A stretch of 53,310 nt of DNA from Neobacillus muris. GTDB taxonomy: Bacteria > Bacillota > Bacilli > Bacillales > Cytobacillaceae. A program made the translations under genes and the position numbers. Each line of letters starts with the position of its first letter. The stretch's first letter is position 1. The notes under the pieces were generated by a model that had not been told where the DNA came from, did no database searches, and was given only the letters and a program-made list of their open reading frames with translations. The DNA is taken from the NCBI RefSeq assembly GCF_943193175.1, contig NZ_CALPDF010000033.1, positions 1 through 53,310 on the forward strand, given 5' to 3'. Positions 35,453 through 44,736 of this stretch are shown piece by piece.

Positions 35453-36526
35453 TTATTTAAAAGCCTTCAGCTTATCTAATAACAAAGACTCGGATATTTC
35501 TTTAAGAACCGGCTGTCCCACCTTGCCAAGCAGGACAAAACGAATTGATTCTCCAACCGTCTTTTTATCCTGTTTCATTCTGCTTATAACCGAATCATAA
35601 CCGATTTGCGGCGGTAGACTTGTTTGATAGCCCAAGCGCGCTGCCCATTCCGTAAAATTTTCTAAATCAAAATTAAGATCAAGAAGTTCATTGCTTAATT
35701 TTAGGGCAAAAATCATCCCAATCAGGACTGCTTCGCCATGTGTAAATTTTCCATACCCCATTTCTGCTTCAATTGCATGCCCCAATGTATGGCCAAAATT
35801 CAAGTAAGCACGGATCCCCGTTTCTCTTTCATCCTGGCTGACAAATGCATTTTTCACTTTAATGCCTTTGATTAACGACTGCGACAGTTGACCAAGTGCC
35901 ATACTGTTTAAGTCTTGGATATTAGTCCGAAGCCATTGATAGAAATCAGGATCATAAATGAGCGCATGCTTAATAACCTCAGCAAACCCAGACCGGACCT
36001 CTTGTTCTGGGAGGGTGCCCAGCAATGCTAAATCATAAAAGACAGCTTCAGGCTGATGGAAAGCGCCTATCATGTTTTTTCCTAATGGATGGTTAATGGC
36101 CACTTTACCGCCCACTGCGCTATCATGTGCTAAAATAGTAGTCGGAACTTGGATAAAAGAGATTCCTCTCATATAAGAAGCCGCAACAAACCCAGATAAA
36201 TCACCAACCGCTCCTCCGCCAAGTGATAAAATCACTGATTTTCGGTCAAGGCGGTTTTCTAAGCCGGCGGTAAGGGCATCATAATACACATCAAAGGTTT
36301 TTGCCTTTTCACCACCAGGGGCAATAAAAACAGCCGGATTCAAATGGTCCAGAACAGACAACACTTTTCCAAGATGCAGCTTCGCTACTATTTCATCCGT
36401 CATCACTAAAATTTTTGTCGCGTCAGGCAAATGGCTATTTAAAAACTCTGGAAGCCGGCTGATCACTCCTTCCCCGACAAAAACATCATACTGCTTTGAT
36501 TCTGTTTGGATATGAATCGTCTCCAT
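35453..36526 (-). CDS. aroB: 3-dehydroquinate synthase
   Basis: 357 residues. NAD- and metal-dependent cyclisation of DAHP, second shikimate step. GGGAVGDLSGFVAASYMRGI and VPTTILAHDSAVGGKVAIN, plus metal ligands Glu (FAEVIKHA) and His (NFGHTLGHAIE; THGEAV). ATG at 36526 overlaps the aroC stop by one base (TGATG), with AGGAG six bases upstream; an earlier TTG is less likely. Confidence 0.95.
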   Translation of the reverse strand: METIHIQTESKQYDVFVGEGVISRLPEFLNSHLPDATKILVMTDEIVAKLHLGKVLSVLDHLNPAVFIAPGGEKAKTFDVYYDALTAGLENRLDRKSVILSLGGGAVGDLSGFVAASYMRGISFIQVPTTILAHDSAVGGKVAINHPLGKNMIGAFHQPEAVFYDLALLGTLPEQEVRSGFAEVIKHALIYDPDFYQWLRTNIQDLNSMALGQLSQSLIKGIKVKNAFVSQDERETGIRAYLNFGHTLGHAIEAEMGYGKFTHGEAVLIGMIFALKLSNELLDLNFDLENFTEWAARLGYQTSLPPQIGYDSVISRMKQDKKTVGESIRFVLLGKVGQPVLKEISESLLLDKLKAFK

Positions 36527-37704
36527 CAAAATCTCCTCGCATATTCATGCTGCCTTTGAATTTCTTCAGCAAAGGTTTCAAATCTGTCACTGTAAAATTG
36601 CTCCACAAGAGAGTTCGCAAGTTCCCATGCCACAACATGCTCTGCCACAACGGCCGCAGCAGGAACTGCACAGCTGTCTGAGCGCTCGATACTGGCTGAG
36701 AAAGGCTCTTTAGTTTCGATGTCCACACTCATTAATGGCTTATAAAGGGTGGGAATCGGCTTCATAACACCTCTCACAACAATTGGCATGCCTGTTGTCA
36801 TCCCGCCTTCAAAACCGCCCAGCCGGTTGGTTTTCCGGTAATAGCCCCTTTCTTTATCCCAGGCAATTTCGTCGTGAACCTCGCTGCCAGGCTTTCTTGC
36901 GGCTTCAAAGCCAATCCCGAATTCAACGCCTTTAAAGGCGTTAATACTGATCATGGCTCCTGCTAATTTGGCATCTAATTTTCGATCATAATGAACATAA
37001 CTGCCGATACCAGCAGGCATTCCTTCCGCAATAACCTCGACAATACCGCCAATTGAATCGCCATTTTTCTTCGCTTCATCAATCGCATTCATCATAGCCT
37101 GCTCCACATTAGGGTCAGCGGTACGGACAGGAGAATTTTCTGTGCGCTCTTTTAATGCATCCAGCGTTAAGGCAGGATCCACATTGGCTTTAATCCCGCC
37201 AATTTCGACAACGTGAGCCACAATATTAACTCCCACAAGAGACAATAATTTTTTGGCAACAGCACCGGCTGCTACTCGAACCGTTGTTTCACGGGCAGAA
37301 GACCGTTCCAGTACATTTCTCATATCACGGTGCCCGTATTTGATCCCCCCATTTAAATCAGCATGTCCAGGACGAGGGCGTGACACCTTCCTTTTCACTT
37401 CATCCTCTTCCATGTCTACTAGAGGCTCCGCCCCCATGATTTTGGTCCAATGTTTCCAATCATTATTTTTAACCGCCAACGCAACTGGTGACCCAAGTGT
37501 TAGTCCATGCCGGACTCCTGACATGATTTCTGCAGTATCTTTCTCAATCTGCATCCGTCTTCCACGTCCATAACCTTGTTGTCTTCGTGATAATTCTACA
37601 TTTATATCTTCCGCCAATAGCGGCATCCCTGCAGGAAGCCCTTCAATAATTGCTGTCAATTGCGGGCCATGCGATTCGCCAGCTGTCAGATATCTTAATC
37701 CCAT
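36526..37704 (-). CDS. aroC: Chorismate synthase
   Basis: 392 residues. FMN-dependent elimination producing chorismate, precursor of Tyr, Phe, Trp, folate and menaquinone. Signatures [21 protein letters not shown] and [15 protein letters not shown], and C-terminal [10 protein letters not shown]. First gene of aroC-aroB-aroH-hisC-tyrA-aroA. Called aroF in B. subtilis. The cheR gene that precedes it there is missing. Confidence 0.95.
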   Translation of the reverse strand: MGLRYLTAGESHGPQLTAIIEGLPAGMPLLAEDINVELSRRQQGYGRGRRMQIEKDTAEIMSGVRHGLTLGSPVALAVKNNDWKHWTKIMGAEPLVDMEEDEVKRKVSRPRPGHADLNGGIKYGHRDMRNVLERSSARETTVRVAAGAVAKKLLSLVGVNIVAHVVEIGGIKANVDPALTLDALKERTENSPVRTADPNVEQAMMNAIDEAKKNGDSIGGIVEVIAEGMPAGIGSYVHYDRKLDAKLAGAMISINAFKGVEFGIGFEAARKPGSEVHDEIAWDKERGYYRKTNRLGGFEGGMTTGMPIVVRGVMKPIPTLYKPLMSVDIETKEPFSASIERSDSCAVPAAAVVAEHVVAWELANSLVEQFYSDRFETFAEEIQRQHEYARRF

Positions 37705-37743
37705 ACTCTTTCCCCCTTCAACTCATTAAAGGATTTATGTATC

Positions 37744-37752
37744 AATATAACA
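37744..37752 (-). promoter_or_regulatory. Extended -10 promoter of the aro cluster
   Basis: Minus-strand TG-T-TATATT (hexamer 37744-37749), about 40 bp before aroC. The -35 is weak. Confidence 0.5.
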
Positions 37753-37810
37753 TATTGCGCGGGTTTCGCATAGTAGGACAATTCAGAAAACAGTTTGAAA
37801 TTTTTTACTT

Positions 37811-37897
37811 ATAAGAAAAGCGCACGCGCCCTGGTCAGCGCCGTATGGCCTGGAGCTAGACAATTCCCAAAGTCTAAAACTCTTTCTTATCTAATAA
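37811..37897. repeat. Dispersed repeat, short copy
   Basis: Aligns with 33735-33925: ATAAGAAAAGCG, GCGCCCTGGTCAGCGC.GTATGG, GGAGCT, then GACAATTC.CAAAGTCTAAAAC and TATCTAATAA. It lacks the 102 bp that in the long copy lie between two GCT trinucleotides (33782-33883), as expected of a deletion at a short direct repeat. Lies between aroC and the ndk terminator. Confidence 0.8.
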
Positions 37898-37927
37898 AAA
37901 AACACTTGTATCAGAAATACAAGTGTT
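37894..37927 (-). terminator. ndk terminator
   Basis: AACACTTGTAT (37901-37911) with ATACAAGTGTT (37917-37927), 5-base loop; T-tract on the minus strand. Confidence 0.9.
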
Positions 37928-37941
37928 AACATTTTATCGTA

Positions 37942-38388
37942 TTAATAGACCCACTCATTTACCAACTTGGAATATTCCGATAATTCAGCGTCTTCAAAGA
38001 ATAAACCAATCTCACGCACTGCACTTGCAGGTGAGTCAGAGCCATGGATCACATTCTTGCCAACTGTCAGGCCAAAATCCCCTCGGATGGTTCCTGGAGC
38101 CGCATCCTTTGGATTTGTGGAACCCATCATTTGGCGGGCAGCGGCAATGACATTTTCACCTTGCCAAACCATAGCAAAAACAGGACCAGAAGTAATGAAG
38201 TCAACTAATTCACCAAAGAAAGGCCGCTCTTTATGTTCACTATAATGCTGCTCTGCAAGTTCTGTCGGGATACTCATTAATTTAGCCCCAACAAGTTGAA
38301 AGCCCTTTCTTTCGAAACGTGAAACAATTGCTCCAATTAAGTTGCGTTGAACCCCATCTGGTTTTACCATTAAAAATGTTCTCTCCAT
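37942..38388 (-). CDS. ndk: Nucleoside diphosphate kinase
   Basis: 148 residues. Balances NTP/dNTP pools through a phosphohistidine: NVIHGSDSP holds the active-site His. MVKPDGVQR and [15 protein letters not shown] are conserved. The ATG at 38388 ([12 protein letters not shown]) is chosen, seven bases after GGGGTG; up to three extra codons upstream are possible. Confidence 0.95.
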   Translation of the reverse strand: MERTFLMVKPDGVQRNLIGAIVSRFERKGFQLVGAKLMSIPTELAEQHYSEHKERPFFGELVDFITSGPVFAMVWQGENVIAAARQMMGSTNPKDAAPGTIRGDFGLTVGKNVIHGSDSPASAVREIGLFFEDAELSEYSKLVNEWVY

Positions 38389-38536
38389 CATTTCCACCCC
38401 TAATTATATGTATCAGATTGTTATATGGAAAACAATCCACGAAAATATTACCATTGTTTTGAAAATTTCGCAAGATTGTTAAACAGGGAACAATCATGGA
38501 GTATGAATGGTGATGGAAATGATGAAAACTATTTTC

Positions 38537-39499
38537 TTAAAATTTACGTTTGCCAATATTTTTGGCAATATCATGAAGGGATTTTTTTGCTTTGCTGTCA
38601 GGAAGTTCATTTAAAATGGCCAAAGCCTTATCCAGATATCGGTCACTGAGCTCAATAGACCTTTCAATGGCACCTGAATGTTTGATTAAGGAGATAATGT
38701 TTTGGATATCCAATGGCTGTGTGCCTTGATGAACCTGTTGGATTTTCTCACGCACCGCATGATCTTCCATTGCAAAAAATACCGGCGCCGTAATATTTCC
38801 GTGCAGCAAATCGCTTCCTGCCGGCTTTCCAAGCACTTCACCAGTTGCTGTAAAATCGAGAATATCATCAGTAATTTGATAAGACATTCCTACATAATAT
38901 CCAAACTTGTACAATTTTTTATGGAGATCTTCTTCAACATTTGCCGCTATCGCCCCTAATTGGCAGCTGGACGCAATCAGGAGAGCTGTCTTCCTCTTTA
39001 TTCTCCGTAAATAATCTCGAAATTTTTGGTCATAGCGGTATTTATCCTTAATTTGTTCAATCTCGCCCACTGTCACTTCAACCATCGTATCTGCCAGGAT
39101 CTTATGCGCCAATGGATTTTTTATATTGGTCATGAGCTCAAGAGCGAGCGCAAACACAAAATCTCCTGTGTACATGGCAATTTTATTATCCCATTTGGAT
39201 TTCACAGTTGGCTGCCCGCGGCGAAAATCTGCATCGTCGATGACATCATCGTGCACCAAAGAGGCCATATGGATTAGCTCTAGTGCCACAGCGACATTCT
39301 TTAAAACATTGATGTCGTAATCCCCGAATTTGCCGGCAAGAAGTACAAAAATGGGCCGTATCCTTTTTCCTCCTGCTTGCAATGTATGCATGGAAGCGTG
39401 CTTTAAAAGAAGCGATTCAGTTCTGATCGTCTCCTCCAGTTTTTTTTCTATAATGTTAATGTCTGAATTCAAAAATGAATACATCATTTTTAATTTCAT
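38537..39499 (-). CDS. hepT: Heptaprenyl diphosphate synthase, component II
   Basis: 320 residues. Catalytic trans-prenyl transferase subunit making the C35 menaquinone side chain. First Asp-rich motif DDVIDD (84-89), second DDILD (near 215), GGKRIRP diphosphate-binding loop, all intact. Needs HepS. Start ATG at 39499 after GGGTGA; the longer ORF has no ribosome site. Confidence 0.94.
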   Translation of the reverse strand: MKLKMMYSFLNSDINIIEKKLEETIRTESLLLKHASMHTLQAGGKRIRPIFVLLAGKFGDYDINVLKNVAVALELIHMASLVHDDVIDDADFRRGQPTVKSKWDNKIAMYTGDFVFALALELMTNIKNPLAHKILADTMVEVTVGEIEQIKDKYRYDQKFRDYLRRIKRKTALLIASSCQLGAIAANVEEDLHKKLYKFGYYVGMSYQITDDILDFTATGEVLGKPAGSDLLHGNITAPVFFAMEDHAVREKIQQVHQGTQPLDIQNIISLIKHSGAIERSIELSDRYLDKALAILNELPDSKAKKSLHDIAKNIGKRKF

Positions 39500-39538
39500 T
39501 GTATTCACCCAGCTTTTCATCCTATCTGTTTTGCGCGA

Positions 39539-40243
39539 TTATTTTTTCTTCCCGATGTGTACAGCAGCTGCACCGCCGCTATATGGCTTATATTTAACCT
39601 CATTAAATCCTGCCTGTTCAAACATGGCAGCCAGCTCCTTCATCCCTGGAAAATCACGAGCAGACTCTTGCAGCCAAGAATATTCTTTATAGCTTTTAGC
39701 AAACATTTTGCCAAACAGCGGCATGATATAACGGAAATATAGGTAAAAAAGCTGTCGATATCCGATTAAAGTCGGCTGGCTTGTCTCTAAACAAACTGCG
39801 ATTCCGCCAGGCTTCACAACGCGATACATTTCCTTTAACACTTGAAGATAATCCGGAACATTTCGAAGTCCAAAACCAATGGTTACGTAATCGAAACTAT
39901 TATCGGGGAAAGGAAGTTCCATCGCATTGCCATGGATTAATTCCACCTGGCCCAGCTGAAGCTGCTCAACCTTTTCTTTCCCGACTTTCAGCATATTTTT
40001 GCTGAAGTCAAGCCCGATCACTTTCCCTGCTGGTCCGACTGCCTCAGCTAAAGCAATCGTCCAATCAGCAGTCCCGCAGCAAACATCCAGAGCGTGCGAC
40101 CCCGGCTGAACATTCATTTTTTTCATCGTGTCCTGCCGCCATTTAAGGTGCTGCTGAAAACTTATCACAGAGTTCATTTTGTCATAGCTGTCTGAAATTT
40201 TTTCAAATACATGATGAACCCGTTCTTCCTTTGATTGCTGCAT
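39539..40243 (-). CDS. menH: Demethylmenaquinone methyltransferase
   Basis: 234 residues, UbiE/MenG family SAM methyltransferase, last step of menaquinone synthesis. SAM loop [11 protein letters not shown] (~52-62), [10 protein letters not shown] at the N-terminus and FGLRNVPDY are typical. Also named menG/ubiE; gerC2 in B. subtilis. Lies between hepS and hepT with gaps of 2 and 39 bp. Confidence 0.94.
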   Translation of the reverse strand: MQQSKEERVHHVFEKISDSYDKMNSVISFQQHLKWRQDTMKKMNVQPGSHALDVCCGTADWTIALAEAVGPAGKVIGLDFSKNMLKVGKEKVEQLQLGQVELIHGNAMELPFPDNSFDYVTIGFGLRNVPDYLQVLKEMYRVVKPGGIAVCLETSQPTLIGYRQLFYLYFRYIMPLFGKMFAKSYKEYSWLQESARDFPGMKELAAMFEQAGFNEVKYKPYSGGAAAVHIGKKK

Positions 40244-40245
40244 TT

Positions 40246-41058
40246 TTACCCTTCCTCCGCAAAAGTTTTCACAAAAGGCTGATGTTGATTGATTAAATCA
40301 GTGATCCTATTTCTCAACCAATCGTTCACATATGGCACGGTTGCCATTGTGTTTTCAATAGCTTGTTTTGTTTGCTCCAAATACCGATCACAAATGATGA
40401 ATAGCTGCTTCCTCTGTTCAACAGGCATATCCATTAATTGGCCGTCATGATAGGGAAATGTCATTTTGTTTATGATTTCAAATAAGACTGAGTTTTTTGC
40501 TTGAATGTAATGCTCCTTTTCTCTAAGAAGCCGTTTAAAAAAGAGCAGATTTTCAAGAAAATGATTCCAGATGTCCAATTTAAAATGGTCAGCAAACTTG
40601 GTAATAATCGAGCTTTCGATCAATTTAAGGCTTTCCATTACTTTGTCTATGCCTGTAGGGCTTTGATAATAAAAGGTGATCTTATTTTCATTAACCTCTT
40701 TGACTCCTTTGGAGAGGGCTTTAATCATTAATATATCATCGGAATCTGCAAGGAATTTGTAATATAAACCGCTAAAATAATCTCCAGCTAAAACCGTTAA
40801 CTGGCGCTCTACTCCATCTTCCGATTGTGTAGAAATATGTTCATGGGTATCAAGGGCTATTTGTATGAGCATGGTTGATAAACAATAATTCTCACTTTCC
40901 TGCTCCTGCAAATCAAGGAAATCCATCATGGATACCAGGACAAGAAGTTTATCCTGATCAATGATTGGGGTTTCAATGTATTTCAGCAAGTAAGTGTCCC
41001 AAACACATTTTTCGACTCTCTCTTTAATGTTGGTATATTTTTGTCGAATATCCAGCAC
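40246..41058 (-). CDS. hepS: Heptaprenyl diphosphate synthase, component I
   Basis: 270 residues, all-helical small subunit of the heterodimeric C35 synthase. Recognisable by LVQSALDTHE-like ([14 protein letters not shown]), [19 protein letters not shown] and the operon position; otherwise a fast-evolving family. It lacks Asp-rich catalytic motifs, as expected for the regulatory subunit. The start is likely the GTG at 41058 (MLDIRQKY), with AGGGTGA seven bases upstream. Confidence 0.9.
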   Translation of the reverse strand: MLDIRQKYTNIKERVEKCVWDTYLLKYIETPIIDQDKLLVLVSMMDFLDLQEQESENYCLSTMLIQIALDTHEHISTQSEDGVERQLTVLAGDYFSGLYYKFLADSDDILMIKALSKGVKEVNENKITFYYQSPTGIDKVMESLKLIESSIITKFADHFKLDIWNHFLENLLFFKRLLREKEHYIQAKNSVLFEIINKMTFPYHDGQLMDMPVEQRKQLFIICDRYLEQTKQAIENTMATVPYVNDWLRNRITDLINQHQPFVKTFAEEG

Positions 41059-41122
41059 AATCATCACCCTTGCTTCCCCGAAGTAATATGTATATGTATG
41101 TTATTATCCAACCGAAACGATT

Positions 41123-41151
41123 ATTATACTAAAAAAAACAGCCTGTGTATT
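41123..41151 (-). promoter_or_regulatory. Putative hepS-menH-hepT promoter
   Basis: A perfect TATAAT on the minus strand (41123-41128), with AATACA 17 bp upstream as a weak -35. The -10 lies directly after the T-tract of the mtrB terminator. Confidence 0.4.
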
Positions 41152-41162
41152 CTAAACAAGGC
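41131..41162 (-). terminator. Terminator of folE-mtrB
   Basis: Minus-strand GCCTTGT, 7-base loop, ACA-C-AGGC (one bulge), then TGTTTTTTTT. About 120 bp after mtrB. Confidence 0.7.
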
Positions 41163-41280
41163 ACACACCATTATATCACAAAAGAAAATTTTTCGGCACC
41201 TGTTCACCAAATAAATATATTTCCTTTTCCAAATAACACAAGGTTCATTCAGAAAAGGAAAGGAATCAATTATCAATTAC

Positions 41281-41517
41281 TTATTTTTTCATTTCACTGT
41301 CAATTTCGCCATACCGAGTAAAGATTTTGGCATTTCCTCTAACTTTTATGGCAGAAGTGTGCTCAGTAAATTGCGCGAGCAGAACTTCTCCTTTATCAAG
41401 CTTTTCTAAATGGTGGAATTTGGTATCCGAGCCCCTGGTTAATCCGATCACACTCACACCATCTTCTTCTGCTTTTATGACAACATAATCACCACTTTGA
41501 ATCTGCTGCCTTTCCAA
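41281..41517 (-). CDS. mtrB: Tryptophan RNA-binding attenuation protein TRAP
   Basis: 78 residues. TRAP forms an 11-mer that, with bound tryptophan, wraps (G/U)AG repeats in trp leader RNA. RNA-contact residues Lys39, Lys58 and Arg60 (equivalent to Lys37, Lys56, Arg58 of B. subtilis) and tryptophan-binding Thr27, Thr32 and TEHTSA are all kept. The trp operon it usually controls is not at its normal place between aroH and hisC in this window. Downstream of folE (34 bp). Confidence 0.95.
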   Translation of the reverse strand: MERQQIQSGDYVVIKAEEDGVSVIGLTRGSDTKFHHLEKLDKGEVLLAQFTEHTSAIKVRGNAKIFTRYGEIDSEMKK

Positions 41518-41551
41518 GTTCCTTCACCCCTGGTTTCTTATTTTTCAGCCG

Positions 41552-42118
41552 TTAATTTTTGATTAATGAAAGAATTTCAGATCGTGCAGCCGGATCTTCT
41601 GCCAACGTGCCGCGGACAGCTGTTGTCACGGTTTTCGACCCTGGCTTTTTAACCCCGCGCATCGTCATGCACATATGTTCTGCCTCTACAACGACCATTA
41701 CACCATGTGGTTCCAGTTTTTCTACAATGCTGTCAGCAACGGATGAGGTGATCCGTTCTTGAAGCTGCGGCCTCTTGGCAACAGCCTCTACAGCCCTTGC
41801 CAGTTTACTTAAGCCAGTAACCCGGCCATTTCGCGGAATATAGGCAACATGAGCTTTGCCAAAGAATGGAACAAGATGGTGCTCACACATGGAATAGAAC
41901 GGGATATCTTTAACCAATACAAGTTCCTCATGGTCCTCACTGAATATGGTTTCAAAATGCTCCTTTGGATCCTCATTCAATCCGCTAAAAACTTCCTCAT
42001 ACATTTTAGCTACCCGTTTAGGTGTATCGAGCAGCCCTTCCCGATTTGGATCTTCACCAATTGCTTCTAATATTAAACGTACCGCTTGCTCAATTTGGGT
42101 ACGATTCACTTCAGTCAT
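41552..42118 (-). CDS. folE: GTP cyclohydrolase I
   Basis: 188 residues. Converts GTP to dihydroneopterin triphosphate for folate. Zinc ligands Cys and His in [12 protein letters not shown] and Cys in MCMTMRG, with [14 protein letters not shown] and [11 protein letters not shown]. Older name mtrA, because of co-transcription with mtrB. Full length. Confidence 0.96.
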   Translation of the reverse strand: MTEVNRTQIEQAVRLILEAIGEDPNREGLLDTPKRVAKMYEEVFSGLNEDPKEHFETIFSEDHEELVLVKDIPFYSMCEHHLVPFFGKAHVAYIPRNGRVTGLSKLARAVEAVAKRPQLQERITSSVADSIVEKLEPHGVMVVVEAEHMCMTMRGVKKPGSKTVTTAVRGTLAEDPAARSEILSLIKN

Positions 42119-42164
42119 ACGGCAATTCCTCCTATTATTCTGCTGTCAAGTTGATGACAAATTC

Positions 42165-42194
42165 ATATTAGCATACTCTTTTAGATGCAAGCAA
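42165..42194 (-). promoter_or_regulatory. folE-mtrB promoter
   Basis: Minus-strand TTGCTT (42189-42194), 18-bp spacer, TAATAT (42165-42170) with TG one base upstream of the -10. About 45 bp before folE. Confidence 0.6.
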
Positions 42195-42209
42195 AAAAAT
42201 AGAAGCCTT

Positions 42210-42247
42210 AAGGAAAAAGAAAAGGCCATGGGTTCTCCATGGCCTTT
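42210..42247 (-). terminator. hbs terminator
   Basis: Stem AAAGGCCATGG (42221-42231) with CCATGGCCTTT (42237-42247), 5-base loop; minus-strand tail CTTTTTCC. Confidence 0.85.
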
Positions 42248-42284
42248 TGCCTAAGCATTCGCTTAAAGCAATAAATTTATGTAA

Positions 42285-42557
42285 TTATTTTACTGCATCT
42301 TTAAGCGCCTTACCTGGTTTGAAAGCAGGAACCTTGCTTGCACCAATTTCGATTTCCTCACCAGTTTGAGGATTACGTCCTTTACGTGCTGCACGCTCAC
42401 GTACTTCAAAGTTTCCAAAACCGATAAGTTGAACCTTATCACCATTTTTTAAAGCATCTAAAATTGTGTCAAAAACAGCATCAACTGCTTTAGTAGCGTC
42501 TTTTTTAGAAAGCTCGCCTGCCTCAGCAACTGCATTGATAAGTTCTGTCTTGTTCAT
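42285..42557 (-). CDS. hbs: HU-type DNA-binding protein HBsu
   Basis: 90 residues, nucleoid protein. [21 protein letters not shown]-terminus, [21 protein letters not shown] with the conserved beta-arm Pro, and ending [11 protein letters not shown]. Strong GGGAGGAGGTG seven bases before the ATG at 42557 and likely very high expression. Single-gene unit with own terminator. Confidence 0.96.
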   Translation of the reverse strand: MNKTELINAVAEAGELSKKDATKAVDAVFDTILDALKNGDKVQLIGFGNFEVRERAARKGRNPQTGEEIEIGASKVPAFKPGKALKDAVK

Positions 42558-42910
42558 GCCATTCACCTCCTCCCAAAGAAGAAAATAAGATAAATAAGAT
42601 TACTTATCTACATTTCTAAACAAATTTTCTAATTTCTATACGTAACAGCCCCATTTTCATGCGAAAATTAGCCAAAAAAATAATGCTTGCGCAAAATCGG
42701 CCAAGTCCAAGAAATCCCATGAAATAAAGGCTTCAGCGCTATTACGTAATCTGTTAAAAGATTAACACAATCAATTCCGCATATCAAGAAGAATTCATGA
42801 TTTTATGGTAATCTTTTCTTTTGTTCTACAAAATTCTACTTTTTTAGACTTTTTCTGGTAAAATCGCCCCATAAAAAGTAAAAAAAGGACTCCAATTGGG
42901 AGCCCAAAGC
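42558..42910. other. Long hbs upstream / spoIVA downstream region
   Basis: 353 bp with no gene. Contains the spoIVA terminator at the far end and must hold the hbs promoter; no single sigma-A match is convincing (TTGATA-17-TAATCT is one weak option). Two related sites occur: CTATACGTAACAG (42636-42648) and a 10-bp palindrome ATTACGTAAT (42741-42750) in similar flanks. Their role is unknown. Confidence 0.5.
42880..42905 (-). terminator. spoIVA terminator
   Basis: Minus-strand GGGCTCC, 5-base loop, GGAGTCC (one G-U pair), then TTTTTTT. Confidence 0.85.
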
Positions 42911-44389
42911 CTAGAGGATAATGGCGATTAAACCGCCAGAACCTTCATTAATGATTCTTTCTAATGTCTCTTTTAATTTATATCTAGCATTTTCCGGCAT
43001 TAACGACAGCTTTGCATGGATGCCTTCCCGGACTATCGAGCTTAAAGAACGCCCAAAAATATCTGAATTCCAAATGGAAAGCGGGTCATCTTCAAAATCC
43101 TGCATCAAGTAGCGGACTAACTCTTCACTTTGCTTTTCAGTCCCAATGATTGGGGCAAACTCCGATTCAACATCGACTTTTATCATATGAATAGAAGGTG
43201 CCACCGCTTTTAATCTAACACCAAAACGAGCACCCTGCCTGATGATTTCCGGCTCTTCCAAACTCATATCAGAAAGTGTCGGCGAGGCGATTCCATATCC
43301 AGTTTGCTTTACCATCTTTAGCGCATCTGCAATATGGTCATATTCTGCTTTCGCATGGGCAAAGTCCTGCATCAATTCCAGCAAATGGTCTTTCCCGCGG
43401 ATCTCAACCCCGACAATTTCTTTTAATATATCATCATATAATTCATCTGGGGCAAATAAGTCGATTTCGGCTACTCCAGATCCCATTTCAACCCCGGCCA
43501 ATCCCGCATTTTCAATAAAATCAAAATCGCTGAATTGCTGCACCACCCGGTCTACGTCTCTTAATCTCTTGATATCCTTAACTGTTTCCCTTACCGCGTC
43601 TTGATAACTTTCACGCAGCCAATGGTTTTCTCTCAGTACCATAACCCAGCTTGGAAGATTTACATTGACTTCAAGAACTGGGAATTCATAAAGGGCTTCG
43701 CGAAGGACGTTTAGAACATCACTTTCCCTCATGCTTTCCACACTCATTGCAATAACAGGAATATCATACTTTTCAGCCAAACTGCTTCTTAATGTTTCAG
43801 TGCTTGGATGATAAGGCTGGGCACTGTTCACTACCATGATAAAAGGCTTCCCTACTTCTTTTAACTCGGAAATGACTCTCTCCTCTGCTTCGATATAGTT
43901 GCTTCTTGGTATCTCCCCGATTGTCCCATCAGTTGTGACCACCACACCGAGTGTGGAATGTTCCTGAATGACTTTTCTGGTGCCAATCTCGGCCGCTTCA
44001 TGGAAGGGAATCGGTTCTTCGTACCAAGGAGTGTTAATCATCCGGGGACCATTTTCATCCTCATATCCCTTGGCACCTGGAACTGTGTATCCCACACAAT
44101 CTACCAGCCGAATATTCACATCCAAGCCCTCATCAACATGTACCGTAGCCGCCTGATTCGGCACAAATTTTGGTTCTGTAGTCATAATCGTTTTTCCGGC
44201 GGCACTTTGCGGAAGTTCATCTTGAGCCCTAGATCTTTCCGCTTCACTCGGTATATTCGGCAATACCACAAGCTCCATGAATTTCTTAATAAATGTTGAT
44301 TTACCTGTTCGAACTGCACCTACTACACCTAAATAAATATCGCCTCCGGTTCTTTCGGCAATATCCTTAAAAATATCTACCTTTTCCAA
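42911..44389 (-). CDS. spoIVA: Spore coat morphogenetic ATPase SpoIVA
   Basis: 492 residues. Polymerises on the forespore surface using ATP hydrolysis and is the base of the spore coat. Walker A GAVRTGKST at 24-32 (Lys30 essential in B. subtilis), then the central and C-terminal self-assembly domains (ending GSGGLIAIIL). Extremely similar to B. subtilis. TTG start, seven bases after GGAGG. Preceded by a sigma-E-type promoter. Confidence 0.97.
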   Translation of the reverse strand: MEKVDIFKDIAERTGGDIYLGVVGAVRTGKSTFIKKFMELVVLPNIPSEAERSRAQDELPQSAAGKTIMTTEPKFVPNQAATVHVDEGLDVNIRLVDCVGYTVPGAKGYEDENGPRMINTPWYEEPIPFHEAAEIGTRKVIQEHSTLGVVVTTDGTIGEIPRSNYIEAEERVISELKEVGKPFIMVVNSAQPYHPSTETLRSSLAEKYDIPVIAMSVESMRESDVLNVLREALYEFPVLEVNVNLPSWVMVLRENHWLRESYQDAVRETVKDIKRLRDVDRVVQQFSDFDFIENAGLAGVEMGSGVAEIDLFAPDELYDDILKEIVGVEIRGKDHLLELMQDFAHAKAEYDHIADALKMVKQTGYGIASPTLSDMSLEEPEIIRQGARFGVRLKAVAPSIHMIKVDVESEFAPIIGTEKQSEELVRYLMQDFEDDPLSIWNSDIFGRSLSSIVREGIHAKLSLMPENARYKLKETLERIINEGSGGLIAIIL

Positions 44390-44454
44390 GTGATCCCCTC
44401 CTGAATTTTAGAGTGTAAAGTGGGATAATTTCATCCATTTAGCTATTTTTGGAC

Positions 44455-44483
44455 AGTATATGTTTATGATGTTGTCCTATATG
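44455..44483 (-). promoter_or_regulatory. Sigma-E-type promoter of spoIVA
   Basis: On the minus strand CATATAG (44477-44483), 14-bp spacer, CATATACT (44455-44462). The -10 matches the mother-cell sigma-E pattern (CATAnAnT) and spacing is right; 66 bp before the TTG start. spoIVA is a known sigma-E gene. Confidence 0.65.
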
Positions 44484-44736
44484 GTTATGACACTTTTCTA
44501 AAATTTTTTACCTCCTTATTAAAGTTTCATAAGGATTTTTCATGGATTGATTATGCCTAAGTCTTCTTTACTGGAGGGTTTCTATTACATCTATTCACGG
44601 ATATGAACTATCAGGCAAGGTCATATCACGCTCGGTACGGAACAAAAAAAACCCTTCACCTACAATATATTGCCGGATGAAGGGGATATGACTAAAATTA
44701 ATCCAATATACTTTTTTCTAAGAAAATTAAAATATT
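44484..44736. other. Intergenic region between yphF and spoIVA promoter
   Basis: No gene recognised. It contains the yphF terminator at 44643-44684 and an AAGGAGG sequence on the minus strand near 44511-44517 that is not followed by a usable start codon. The rest is AT-rich and unexplained. Confidence 0.5.
44643..44684 (-). terminator. yphF terminator
   Basis: Arms CCCTTCA (44652-44658) and TGAAGGG (44678-44684), with an inner palindrome CAATATATTG, and TTTTTTTT on the minus strand. Confidence 0.82.
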
